Source of the DNA: Rhizobium sp. RM
Lineage (GTDB): Bacteria; Pseudomonadota; Alphaproteobacteria; Rhizobiales; Rhizobiaceae
Length of the DNA: 64,000 bases
Reading direction: 5' to 3'
Assembly: GCF_013390595.1 (NCBI RefSeq)
Contig: NZ_JACAWV010000016.1
Coordinates: 62,001 to 126,000 of the forward strand
Shown: positions 44,408 to 52,836 of the stretch, one piece after another
How the letters are laid out: every line of letters begins with the position of its first letter
Numbering within the stretch: position 1 is the stretch's first letter
Notes under the pieces: generated by a model
What the model saw: the letters and a program-made list of their open reading frames with translations, nothing else
What the model was told of the DNA's origin: nothing
Database searches by the model: none
Position numbers and translations under genes: made by a program

Positions 44408-44431
44408 ATTGCATTTTATAATTATAATATG
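44408..44431. promoter_or_regulatory. Candidate GntR operator before the aconitase gene
   Basis: Bases 44412-44431 form a near-perfect 20-bp palindrome (CAT-N-TTATAATTATAA-N-ATG, 18 of 20 symmetric). The element 44408-44427 matches the tctC-upstream element in 17 of 20 bases. It ends 58-62 bp before the start codon, like its counterpart. Confidence 0.5.
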
Positions 44432-44489
44432 TAGAAAGGCGTTGCCTCGGGAGGAGGCCGCGACGTGATGGTTCAATGAGGTAGTCCGA

Positions 44490-47111
44490 ATGCCTGCCAA
44501 TGCAGAAATCAATGGTGTCAGTTACACCATCATCGATCTTCCTCAGGAGGCGAGGGACTGTCTGGTCCGGATGCCTTACATCCACCGTATCCTGCTCGAA
44601 AATGTTCTTCGTACCGCGGGTGAGGATGCGCCGCGTGCCAAGGCTGCGATGATGCAGTGGCTGGAAACCGGCGATAGCGATGTCGAAATTCCGTTCCTGC
44701 CGAACAGGGTCCTCATGCACGACACGACCTGTGGACCCGCCCTTGTCGATATCGCCGGCATGCGTTCGGCCCTGGCTGAGGCAGGCGGTGATCCTGCTCT
44801 TTTGAACCCCGTCGTGCCGGTCGATGTCTCCACCGATCATTCGCTGGCCGTTGATGTTTTTGGTACCACGGCTTCGCTCGTCCGAAACATGGCCCGCGAG
44901 TATGACCGCAACGCGGAGCGTTACAGCTTCATGAAGTGGGCTACCAATACGCTGTCCGGTTTCCGTGTGCATCCGCCGGGAACTGGGATCATGCATACAC
45001 TCAATCTCGAACGTCTTGCGACGGTGGCCACGCCGTTGCGTCGTGACGACAAATTATGGGCAGTTCCCGATACCCTGATCGGCACCGACAGCCATACCCC
45101 GATGATCAACGGCATCGGTGTTCTTGCATGGGGCGTCGGTGGCCTTGAGGCTGAAAGCGTGTTTTTCGGCATGCCAGTCGCATTGCGTGTTCCGGAGGTT
45201 GTTGGCGTCCGCCTGACCGGTGCGCTCCGGGACGGCGTGCTCGCCACAGATCTGGCGCTAGTTGTCACCCATCTGCTGCGCCAGATCGATCTTCAGGACA
45301 AGTTCGTCGAATTCTATGGACCCGGCGTCTCGAACCTGACGGCGGGAGACCGTGCTGTTGTGGCCAACATGACGCCGGAATTCGGCGCAAATAGCGGTTA
45401 TTTCCCCATCGATCGGCAGTCGGTCGATTACCTGTTAAGAACCGGGCGAACCGAAGAGCACGTGTCATTCGTGGAAACCTACGCGAAACGCGTTGGAATC
45501 TGGTTCGATCCGGATGCCAACCCGCGTTACAGTTCTATCCTGGAACTCGACCTCGCCAAGGTTGAACCGAGCCTGGCCGGTCCCTGCCGTCCTCAAGATC
45601 GGATTGCCATCAGCGAAACGCGCAATGCCATCAAGCATATGAAAAAGCCGGGGGGCGCCGTATCCATCGATGGCCAGCCAAATGACGGGGCTGTTGCGAT
45701 CGCTGCGATCACGAGCTGTACCAACACCTCTGACCCACGTCTGCTTATTGCCGCCGGCCTTCTGGCACGCAAGGCAAATTCCTATGGTCTGCGTCCACCC
45801 CATTGGGTCAAGACCTCCACGGCCCCTGGTTCGCCGACGGCCGAGCGTTATCTTCTCCGCTCGGGCCTGCTTTCCGAAATGGAGGCTGTCGGGTTCGGGA
45901 TTGTCGGTTACGGCTGCACCACCTGTATCGGCAATTCCGGCCCACTGACCGAGCCGGTCGCCAAAGCCATGGTTGACCGTGCCATTCTTCCCGTTGCCGT
46001 GCTTTCGGGAAACCGAAATTTCCCGGGGCGCGTCCACCCGCAACTGGAGGCCGGTTTCCTGGCGTCCCCGCCGATGGTCGTCGCTTTTGCTCTCGCAGGC
46101 ACCTGTGAAATCGATATCCTTGTCGATCCAATTGCCGTGTCGGCTGACGGAACGCCTGTTACCCTGTCGATGATATGGCCGAGTGCTTCCGAGATTGACG
46201 AGGCCCTGGCGTTGGCCTCAAGTGCTGAGGATTTTGCACCCGCTTATGAGGCGGCAGAAGCCAGCAAAGTCTGGCAACAGCTACCGGCCCCAACGACAAC
46301 GCTCTTTTCCTGGGATGACGCATCGACCTATATCCGACGTCCACCATTTGCCAGCTTTGGCAACGGAACAAGGCTTGGTCACTACGAGGCAACACCGATC
46401 CTTGTTGTCGGTGACGACATCACCACCGATCACATTTCCCCCGCGGGAGCGATTGAGGCGAAGGGGCAGGCGGGCAGGCATCTTGTCGAGCACGGCGAAA
46501 ATCCCCTCGATCTCAATGTCTTTTCATCACGGCGCGGCAACTGGGAAGTCATGATCCGAGGCCTGTTCACGAACAAAACGGTCCGAAACCTGCTCGCATC
46601 CGATATTCCTCCGGGGTCAACGGTACATGCGGGCAGCGGGGATGTGCTGTCGCTTTGGGATGCGGCGCAACGATATGAAGCCGAGCAAAGGCCTGTCGTC
46701 GTGATTGCTGGCGAACGGTATGGCATGGGGTCTTCACGCGACTGGGCGGCAAAGGGCGTCGCCCTGCTTGGTGTCCGTGCCGTTCTGGCAACCAGCTTCG
46801 AGCGGATTCATCGCTGGAACCTCATTGGTATGGGTGTCTTGCCGTTGCGCCTGCCGGAGACGGTGAAACAGAAGGACCTCTCATTGCAGGCCGAGGATGT
46901 GGTTATCGTCGACGCCGATCCGGCATCAATTTCGCCGCGTTGCCCGATCAAGATTACCATCAAGCGTCATGACGGAAGCGCTGTCACATTTGAAGCAACG
47001 GCAGCGATCGAGACAGGTGCCGAGATCAATATCCTCAGAGCCGGAGGTGTGTTGCCACTTATCCTCCAGGGGCTGGTGCCAGACAGGAAGCGTGCGCTTC
47101 AAAGTGCCTGA
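44490..47111 (+). CDS. Aconitase (AcnA-type [4Fe-4S] hydratase)
   Basis: Monomeric aconitase-family enzyme, 873 aa, fused catalytic and swivelling domains. The Fe-S ligands are Cys410 (ITSCTNTSDP), Cys476 and Cys479 (YGCTTCIGNSGP); the spacing of 66 and 3 equals that of E. coli AcnA. The swivel motif GMGSSRDWAAKG is present. The E. coli AcnD and methyl-aconitate enzymes have the same layout, so citrate/isocitrate is the default but a substituted tricarboxylate is possible. Location beside tctCBA and a dedicated GntR gene suggests an inducible catabolic role instead of the housekeeping TCA enzyme. It overlaps the LysR gene end by 13 bp, convergent. Confidence 0.87.
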   Translation: MPANAEINGVSYTIIDLPQEARDCLVRMPYIHRILLENVLRTAGEDAPRAKAAMMQWLETGDSDVEIPFLPNRVLMHDTTCGPALVDIAGMRSALAEAGGDPALLNPVVPVDVSTDHSLAVDVFGTTASLVRNMAREYDRNAERYSFMKWATNTLSGFRVHPPGTGIMHTLNLERLATVATPLRRDDKLWAVPDTLIGTDSHTPMINGIGVLAWGVGGLEAESVFFGMPVALRVPEVVGVRLTGALRDGVLATDLALVVTHLLRQIDLQDKFVEFYGPGVSNLTAGDRAVVANMTPEFGANSGYFPIDRQSVDYLLRTGRTEEHVSFVETYAKRVGIWFDPDANPRYSSILELDLAKVEPSLAGPCRPQDRIAISETRNAIKHMKKPGGAVSIDGQPNDGAVAIAAITSCTNTSDPRLLIAAGLLARKANSYGLRPPHWVKTSTAPGSPTAERYLLRSGLLSEMEAVGFGIVGYGCTTCIGNSGPLTEPVAKAMVDRAILPVAVLSGNRNFPGRVHPQLEAGFLASPPMVVAFALAGTCEIDILVDPIAVSADGTPVTLSMIWPSASEIDEALALASSAEDFAPAYEAAEASKVWQQLPAPTTTLFSWDDASTYIRRPPFASFGNGTRLGHYEATPILVVGDDITTDHISPAGAIEAKGQAGRHLVEHGENPLDLNVFSSRRGNWEVMIRGLFTNKTVRNLLASDIPPGSTVHAGSGDVLSLWDAAQRYEAEQRPVVVIAGERYGMGSSRDWAAKGVALLGVRAVLATSFERIHRWNLIGMGVLPLRLPETVKQKDLSLQAEDVVIVDADPASISPRCPIKITIKRHDGSAVTFEATAAIETGAEINILRAGGVLPLILQGLVPDRKRALQSA

Positions 47112-48049
47112 GGCGCCTTTGCGGGCGACACCTGAAGGCATGTCCAATGGCCTTGGTCGCCCAGCGACTTTATGACCGATATCAGGATATTGCGCACTTC
47201 GATCATCGCGCGTGTTGGTGGGTGATCGACCGGCATGTCGAGGATCAGGCGGCGGGAGAGATCGGGGCTTGAAACGGGTATGGCGGCGAGTGTGTCCTGC
47301 TGCACGTCGGCATGAACAGCGCCTCTGCCCAGGATGCTGAAACCCAGCCCGGCGCGAATGGCGGCCTTGGTGCTGGCCAGACCTTCAATTTCACGAACAA
47401 TGTTCAGGTCGCGTCCGAGCATCAGGGCCTGTCGCTCCAGCAAGACGCGGATACCGTGGCGTCGGGTTGGCATGATCAGCGGCAGGGACAGTGCCTTTTC
47501 GACAGCGATCTGCTGTTGGCCACCGTCAAATGTACCGACTGGGCCAACCGCATAAAGCCGCTCGTCGAAGAGCGGAACTGAGGCTGCCTTGGCGGCGTCT
47601 ACCAAGTTGACGGCAAGATCGTAAAGACGGGTATCGATTGCCGCGCGAAGCGTCTGGCTGTCGCCTTCGCTGATGGTCAGGCGGATCTGCGGGAACATTT
47701 TTTCGCAGGCTTCGAACACAGGTACGGAGAGAATAGGTGACAGCGAACTGAGAATACCGAGCGATACCTCGCCTGTGGGGTTTTTGGCCCGTTCTCTCGT
47801 CGCTGCCTCAGCCTGTTCGACCGCACGCAGGATTGCCTGGGTGTGTGACAGCAGTGTCTGACCTGCATCGGTCAGAACAACGCCGCGCGAGGTGCGATTG
47901 AGCAGCAGGACACCCAGATATTCTTCGAGTGAACGCATGTGCAGGCTGAGCGGTGGCTGGGCAACGCCCAATTCGCGCGATGCTCTCGTGAATGATCCGA
48001 GTTCCGCGATTTTGGCAAAGTAGCGCATTTTCAACAGATCAAGGGTCAT
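47099..48049 (-). CDS. LysR-family transcriptional regulator
   Basis: LysR-type regulator, 316 aa from the ATG at 48049, which follows a strong GGAGGATGAA site. The N-terminal helix-turn-helix reads RYFAKIAELGSFTRASRELGVAQPPLSLHMRSLEEYLGVLLLNR. The effector domain follows. It is divergent from the amino-acid-type transporter at 48174, with a clear inverted repeat between them, so it likely controls that operon. Confidence 0.87.
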   Translation of the reverse strand: MTLDLLKMRYFAKIAELGSFTRASRELGVAQPPLSLHMRSLEEYLGVLLLNRTSRGVVLTDAGQTLLSHTQAILRAVEQAEAATRERAKNPTGEVSLGILSSLSPILSVPVFEACEKMFPQIRLTISEGDSQTLRAAIDTRLYDLAVNLVDAAKAASVPLFDERLYAVGPVGTFDGGQQQIAVEKALSLPLIMPTRRHGIRVLLERQALMLGRDLNIVREIEGLASTKAAIRAGLGFSILGRGAVHADVQQDTLAAIPVSSPDLSRRLILDMPVDHPPTRAMIEVRNILISVIKSLGDQGHWTCLQVSPAKAPQAL

Positions 48050-48083
48050 TTCATCCTCCGATGAGGTCATACCATAAAGCTAT

Positions 48084-48110
48084 AACAAGTATCTGCAATA
48101 TATATTTGTT
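48084..48110. promoter_or_regulatory. Inverted repeat, likely LysR operator
   Basis: AACAAGTAT (48084-48092) and ATATTTGTT (48102-48110) are 9-bp arms with one mismatch around 9 bp, midway between the divergent LysR and transporter genes. The dyad falls into the AT-rich segment typical of a LysR recognition site. Confidence 0.5.
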
Positions 48111-48173
48111 GGAATAGCAGCCTTGGCCTAGGTTTCTCATGCAGCGAGAGGAAGCGCTGCCAAGGAGGAACAG

Positions 48174-49010
48174 ATGAAATTTGCAAAGCTTATGACACTC
48201 GCCGCAATTGGCGCGGCGCTTTTCTCGACCGTTGCTGCGGCCGAGCAGCTTGACGATATCAAGAAGGCCGGCGTTTTGAACTGCGGTGTTCTGACCAATT
48301 CGCCGCCGCTTGGCTTCCAGGACCCGAAGACCCGTGAACCTGCCGGTTATGAAATCGAAATCTGCGGCATGTTCGCGAAATATCTCGGTGTCAGCGCCAA
48401 GATGACCGCTGTGTCGCCGCAGACGCGTATGGCTGAGCTGACCCAGGGCCGCGTCGACATTCTGTCATCCCTCCTGAGCTACAGCAAGGAACGCGCCGAG
48501 CAGGTGGATTTCAGCGGCGCCTATATCGCTGAAGATTTCAATTTCGTGGTGCTCGATCAGTCGGACATCAAGGCGGTGGCCGATCTCTCTGGTCAGCGTA
48601 TCGGACTGGTCAAGGGCTCAGTGCTGATCCCGCTGACGGAAAAGCGCCTGCCGGACGCACGTATCCTGTCGTTCGAAACGAGCGCCGCCTCGTTCCTCGC
48701 TCTGCAGCAGGGCAAGGTGAAAGCGACCGTTTACCGCTATTCCGAAGGCAAGGCCGTGCAACGCAATGCGGGTACGGAGATCAAGGGGCTGCGCTTCCTT
48801 GACGAACCGCTCCTGTCGATGCCGTCCGGCTTCGGTTTCCGCAAGGGATCGCCTGAGCTGGTCAAGCAGGCAAACGCATTCCTGGCTGAGTTGGAAACCA
48901 ATGGCGAAGGTCAGAAACTCTTCGACAAGTGGCTGGGCAAGGATTCCGACCTGAAGGCAACGCGCAAGTTCGAGTTCGGAAAGCCGCAGGAAAGCTGGTT
49001 CACGAACTGA
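48174..49010 (+). CDS. Polar amino acid-type ABC transporter binding protein
   Basis: Family 3 solute-binding protein, 278 aa, with signal peptide KLMTLAAIGAALFSTVAAA. Conserved blocks are LNCGVLTNSPPLGFQDPKTREPAGYEIEICGMFAKYLG and RVDILSSLLSYSKERAEQVDFSGAYI (the usual anchor for the ligand's amino/carboxyl groups). First gene of a four-gene transporter unit with AAGGAGG upstream. The adjacent RraA protein suggests the ligand may be an acidic keto or amino acid; this is inference. Confidence 0.9.
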   Translation: MKFAKLMTLAAIGAALFSTVAAAEQLDDIKKAGVLNCGVLTNSPPLGFQDPKTREPAGYEIEICGMFAKYLGVSAKMTAVSPQTRMAELTQGRVDILSSLLSYSKERAEQVDFSGAYIAEDFNFVVLDQSDIKAVADLSGQRIGLVKGSVLIPLTEKRLPDARILSFETSAASFLALQQGKVKATVYRYSEGKAVQRNAGTEIKGLRFLDEPLLSMPSGFGFRKGSPELVKQANAFLAELETNGEGQKLFDKWLGKDSDLKATRKFEFGKPQESWFTN

Positions 49011-49043
49011 TCTCCATAGCATACGGCATACGGGTCAACTTTT

Positions 49044-49742
49044 ATGGGTTACCAATTCGACTTTGGTAAAGTCCTCCAGGGTGAGTATCTCCAACTCATT
49101 CTGGAGGGACTTCAGGCCACGATGGTGGTTTTCGTTTTCTCCTGGATTATCGGTCTGGTTCTGGCGGTCATTCTGACCGTTGTCAGGGCAATCGAGTTCA
49201 AACCGACACAGTTTCTTGTCGCTGCCTTCGTTGAATATCACCGCAACGTGCCGATGCTGATCCAGCTCTTTGTCTGGTACTTCGGATTTGCGGTCGTCCT
49301 GCCGGACGCGGTCAACGACTACCTGAACGACATCGGTGCGGAGATCGGATACGCCATCGTCGCGCTTGCCCTTAACAAGGCAGCCTATATGTCCGAGGAT
49401 TTCCGCAGTGGCTTGCGGTCGATCCATCCTGCTCAGATGGAGGCTGCCCGCTCGATCGGCCTGACCTATCTCGGCGCAATGTGCTGGGTGATCCTGCCGC
49501 AGGCGTGGCGACTGGCCTTGCCGGCCCTGCTCGGCCAGACCCTGATCCTTTTCAAGGGAACGAGCCTTGCCGCTGCCATCGGTGTTGCCGAACTCAGTTA
49601 TCAGGCCCGCTACATTGAAGAGCAATCGTTCCGCATCTTTGAAGCTTATGGCATCGCCACGGCAATCTACATGCTCATCTCATTCGCGATCATGTGGCTC
49701 TCGTCGATCCTCTCCAAGCGTTATGAGTTGAGGGTGAAGTGA
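49044..49742 (+). CDS. HisM/GltJ-type amino acid ABC permease
   Basis: Inner-membrane permease, 232 aa, five helices. Family blocks are LQLILEGLQATMVVFVFSWIIGLVLAVIL, EYHRNVPMLIQLFVWYFGF and the EAA loop SIHPAQMEAARSIGLTYLGAMCWVILPQAWRLALPALLGQ. It overlaps the next permease by 4 bp. The binding-protein gene is 33 bp upstream; unlike the other transporter operons here, I see no strong stem-loop in that gap. Confidence 0.9.
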   Translation: MGYQFDFGKVLQGEYLQLILEGLQATMVVFVFSWIIGLVLAVILTVVRAIEFKPTQFLVAAFVEYHRNVPMLIQLFVWYFGFAVVLPDAVNDYLNDIGAEIGYAIVALALNKAAYMSEDFRSGLRSIHPAQMEAARSIGLTYLGAMCWVILPQAWRLALPALLGQTLILFKGTSLAAAIGVAELSYQARYIEEQSFRIFEAYGIATAIYMLISFAIMWLSSILSKRYELRVK

Positions 49743-50452
49743 TGCTGGAAATCATTAGAGAATACTGGCTTCTTCTGCTCATCGGTGAATATCCGCACGG
49801 CAAGCTCGGTGGACTGGCGATGACGTTGATTATCTCCTTTTCCAGCCTCATCGTGACTTTCCCCTGCAGCGTACTGATTGCGCTTGCCAGAACGGGAAAG
49901 CCGGGCATCCCGAAATCGATTGCGAGCGGCTTCGTTCACAGTGTACGCGCCATTCCGCTGCTGATGCTGATTTTCTGGGCCTATTTTGCCGTGCCGATGA
50001 TCATCGGTTTTCCGATCGACGCCACCTTCACGCTGATCGTTGCCATCGTCATCTATCAGGCAGCCTATCTCGGTGAGATCATTGCCGCCGGCATCGAGGG
50101 TTTGCCCAAGGGACAGCGGGAAGCTGCAGCCGCACTTGGCCTCGGTTACATCCCGACGACCTTCAAGGTCATCCTGCCGCAGGCGATCTTCAACGTCATT
50201 CCCGGCATCGTCAATCAGTTGACGACGATCATCAAGGAATCGTCGCTGGGCTCGATTATCGCCGTCTCCGAACTCTCCTACGTCATGCTCCAGGTCAACT
50301 CCAATGAGGTGACCAAGCCGCTGCAGATATTTGGCATCCTTGCCGCGGTCTATTTCATCCTTTGCTTCACCCTTAGCCAGTTCACCAACTGGCTCGAGCG
50401 CCGGATCTCCTCGCGCAGAACAGGTCAGGTTGTTGTGGAGGCTGTGGCATGA
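49739..50452 (+). CDS. HisQ/GltK-type amino acid ABC permease
   Basis: Second permease, 237 aa. It has GGLAMTLIISFSSLIVTFPCSVLIAL, HSVRAIPLLMLIFWAYFAVP and the EAA loop LPKGQREAAAALGLGYIPTTFKVILPQAIFNVIPGIVNQ. Overlaps of 4 bp on both sides show a tightly coupled transporter operon. Confidence 0.9.
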   Translation: MMLEIIREYWLLLLIGEYPHGKLGGLAMTLIISFSSLIVTFPCSVLIALARTGKPGIPKSIASGFVHSVRAIPLLMLIFWAYFAVPMIIGFPIDATFTLIVAIVIYQAAYLGEIIAAGIEGLPKGQREAAAALGLGYIPTTFKVILPQAIFNVIPGIVNQLTTIIKESSLGSIIAVSELSYVMLQVNSNEVTKPLQIFGILAAVYFILCFTLSQFTNWLERRISSRRTGQVVVEAVA

Positions 50453-51180
50453 TCGAGTTTCAGAATGTTTCGAAATGGTATGGTGCTGTCCAGGTTCTGC
50501 GTGATGTCAGTGCAACGGTTGCCAAGGGAACGACGACCGTTCTGTGCGGTCCGTCCGGCTCGGGAAAATCGACCCTGATCCGCACGGTCAACCGGCTGGA
50601 GCCCATCCAGAAGGGGACGATCACGCTGTCTGGTCGCGACATCTACGCGAAGGATGTGGATGTTAACGTGCTGCGCAGTGGCATCGGTTTCGTCTTCCAG
50701 CAGTTCAATCTGTTCCCGCATCTGTCGGTGGTCGAAAACGTCATGTTGCCGCTGTTGCGCATCCGCAAGCAATCGCGCAGTCAGGCACGTCCAACCGCAT
50801 TGCAGATGCTTGAGCGCGTCGGTCTGGCAGACAAGGCGAATTCGTTGCCGGCCGATATTTCCGGGGGCCAGTCGCAGCGCGTCGCTATTGCGCGGTCGTT
50901 AATCCTCAAACCTGAAGTGCTGGTTCTCGACGAGCCGACAAGCGCGCTCGACCCGGAAATGGTCGGCGAGGTGCTGAAGCTGCTGCGTGAACTCTCAGCC
51001 GACGGCATCACCATGATGTGCGTCACACACGAAATGGGATTTGCCCGTGAAGTGGCGGACCGCATCTGGTTCCTGCGCAACGGCACACTGACCTTCGATG
51101 CCGAACCGGCGCAGTTCTTTTCCGATGAAGCGCATCAGGATGTCCGGAACTTTCTGTCCGCCGTCCGTAAAAATCACTGA
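50449..51180 (+). CDS. GlnQ/HisP-type amino acid ABC transporter ATPase
   Basis: ATPase of the polar amino acid transporter family, 243 aa. Walker A CGPSGSGKST, Q-loop FVFQQFNLFPHLSV, signature ISGGQSQRVAIARSL (Ser-Gln after GGQ, in place of the usual GGQ-Q/K), Walker B VLVLDEPTSALDPEMV, switch His VTHEMGFA. It is followed after 17 bp by the RraA gene with an AGGAGGAT site. Confidence 0.92.
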   Translation: MIEFQNVSKWYGAVQVLRDVSATVAKGTTTVLCGPSGSGKSTLIRTVNRLEPIQKGTITLSGRDIYAKDVDVNVLRSGIGFVFQQFNLFPHLSVVENVMLPLLRIRKQSRSQARPTALQMLERVGLADKANSLPADISGGQSQRVAIARSLILKPEVLVLDEPTSALDPEMVGEVLKLLRELSADGITMMCVTHEMGFAREVADRIWFLRNGTLTFDAEPAQFFSDEAHQDVRNFLSAVRKNH

Positions 51181-51197
51181 AATAGCAGGAGGATAAT

Positions 51198-51872
51198 ATG
51201 TCTCACATCAAAGATATTCCCGTACGTCCCTCCAAGGAGGATCTGGAGGCTCTTTCGAAGTTCTCTCCGGCAACGATCCATGAGGCTCAGGGCCGTCGTG
51301 GTGCGCTGTCGTCGCGTCTGAAGCCGGTCGACTACCGCATGAAACTCTGTGGCCCTGCCTTCACGGTGAAGTCCTCGCCGCGCGACAACATCATGCTGCA
51401 GCTTGCGATCAATTACGCCAAGCCGGGCGATATCATCGTCGTATCCGCCGGTGAATATGAAGAAGCCGGTTCGTTCGGCGATGTTCTGGCCAATGCCTGC
51501 CTTGCCAAGGGTATCGGCGGTCTTGTGACTGACACGGGCGTGCGCGATACGCTGCAGCTTCGCGAGCTCGGTTTCCCGGTGTTTTCGCTGAGCACCTGCA
51601 TCAAGGGCACCGTCAAGGAAACGATCGGCACCACCAACGACACCATCATCGTCGGCGGCGAGATCATTCAACCGGGCGATGTTATCGTTGGCGATGCCGA
51701 CGGTCTTGTTGTTGTTCGTCGTGATGAAGTTGCCGAAGTCGCCAAGCTTTCGCAGGCGCGCGAAGAGGCCGAAGCCGGTTACATCGCCGCCTACAAAGCC
51801 GGCAAGACGGTGGTCGAGGTCAGCAATCTCGAACCGGTGCTGAAGGCAAAGGGTCTGGTTGTCGGCGCCTGA
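51198..51872 (+). CDS. RraA-family aldolase/decarboxylase-like protein (second copy)
   Basis: RraA-type protein, 224 aa, possibly a class II pyruvate aldolase or oxaloacetate decarboxylase. The catalytic block GGLVTDTGVRDTLQLREL keeps Asp and Arg-Asp, and the second block is PGDVIVGDADGLVVV. It lies in the amino-acid-type transporter operon, so it probably acts on a breakdown product of the imported compound, such as a 4-hydroxy-2-keto diacid. It differs from the RraA protein at 36215 in length and loop sequence (DTG versus DGG), so the two likely have separate substrates. Confidence 0.78.
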   Translation: MSHIKDIPVRPSKEDLEALSKFSPATIHEAQGRRGALSSRLKPVDYRMKLCGPAFTVKSSPRDNIMLQLAINYAKPGDIIVVSAGEYEEAGSFGDVLANACLAKGIGGLVTDTGVRDTLQLRELGFPVFSLSTCIKGTVKETIGTTNDTIIVGGEIIQPGDVIVGDADGLVVVRRDEVAEVAKLSQAREEAEAGYIAAYKAGKTVVEVSNLEPVLKAKGLVVGA

Positions 51873-51959
51873 TCGACGCCGATACATATTGCTCAAAAAT
51901 GCCTGTGAGCCCTCGGCCTGCAGGTATTTTTGTGGCACAGGGACCGGCGGCAGTAAGGG

Positions 51960-52604
51960 TCAGGCAGATGGACCGTGTGCCGGAATGACGCCGCCAAGAA
52001 CCGTCTGGACGATGGTTTCTGCGGCAGTCGTGAAGTCACTGCGTTTGAGTTTGTTCTGTCCGAGCGCATCGCAGGCAAGCGGCGAAAAATCGCTGTAAAA
52101 CTGGGTTGTCGCCCAGAGCATGATGAGCAGATGGCGTGGATTGATTGCCGCCATGCGTCCTTCGCTTATCCACTCCTCTAGGACGGCAACACGTTCGTCG
52201 GTCGCAGCTTGCATGTGTTGGCGATCCTTGCGGCTCAGGAAACGTGCGCCCTGGATGATCTCGCTGGCGAAGAGGCGGGATTCGCGCGGATGTCTTGCCG
52301 TGTAATCGAGTTTTGCGATGATATAGTCCCGCAGGGCCTCGGCCGGATCGCGCTCTGCGCGAATATTGGCCAACGCATCGTCCCAGCCGGCGATCAGGCT
52401 GGCGATGATCTCCGAATAGATCTCCTCCTTGGAGGAAAAATAATAATAGATATTGGCCTTGGGCAATTCAGCCAGTTCGGCGATTTCCGCAATTCGCGTG
52501 CCTTCGAAACCCTTTCGCGAAAATACATCCGTCGCAACATCGAGAATGAGCCTGATGTTGCGGGCGCGGATTTTTTCATCAAGCTTGAGTGCCGCTCTAG
52601 GCAT
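51960..52604 (-). CDS. RutR-like TetR-family regulator
   Basis: TetR-type repressor, 214 aa from the ATG at 52604 (CAGGTG upstream). The helix-turn-helix reads GTRIAEIAELAELPKANIYYYFSSKEEIY. The C-terminal domain aligns by eye with E. coli RutR along its length: HPRESRLFASEIIQGA, INPRHLLIMLWATTQFYSDFSP. The Trp and Gln of the WATTQ stretch correspond to residues that hold uracil in RutR. RutR recognises TTGACCA-NN-TGGTCAA; boxes of this form lie at 52727 and 61649. It is divergent from the CodA-like gene. Confidence 0.85.
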   Translation of the reverse strand: MPRAALKLDEKIRARNIRLILDVATDVFSRKGFEGTRIAEIAELAELPKANIYYYFSSKEEIYSEIIASLIAGWDDALANIRAERDPAEALRDYIIAKLDYTARHPRESRLFASEIIQGARFLSRKDRQHMQAATDERVAVLEEWISEGRMAAINPRHLLIMLWATTQFYSDFSPLACDALGQNKLKRSDFTTAAETIVQTVLGGVIPAHGPSA

Positions 52605-52726
52605 GTGGATCACCTGAAATGCGCGGAGACGCCCCGTCTTCGCTTTCTGCTTCGATATAGCTCAAGCGCGGTTTGGTCGATAGGCGCGAAAGGCCGAATT
52701 TCCCGTTGAAAATCGTGTTCTAAAAA

Positions 52727-52742
52727 TTGACGGTTTGGTCAG
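52727..52742. promoter_or_regulatory. RutR-type box before the CodA-like gene
   Basis: TTGACGGTTTGGTCAG matches 11 of the 14 defined positions of the RutR box TTGACCA-NN-TGGTCAA. It sits in the divergent region between the RutR-like gene (52604) and the CodA-like gene (52837). A further half-site TTTGGTCGA lies at 52672-52680. Confidence 0.6.
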
Positions 52743-52836
52743 AATAGCTCTAGTTTGAGTTTAAAAGAATGGCCGCTCCAAGAGAGAAATCGGCTTGTCA
52801 GGGAAGCGACACCACCAACATGTTCGGAGCCGAACG

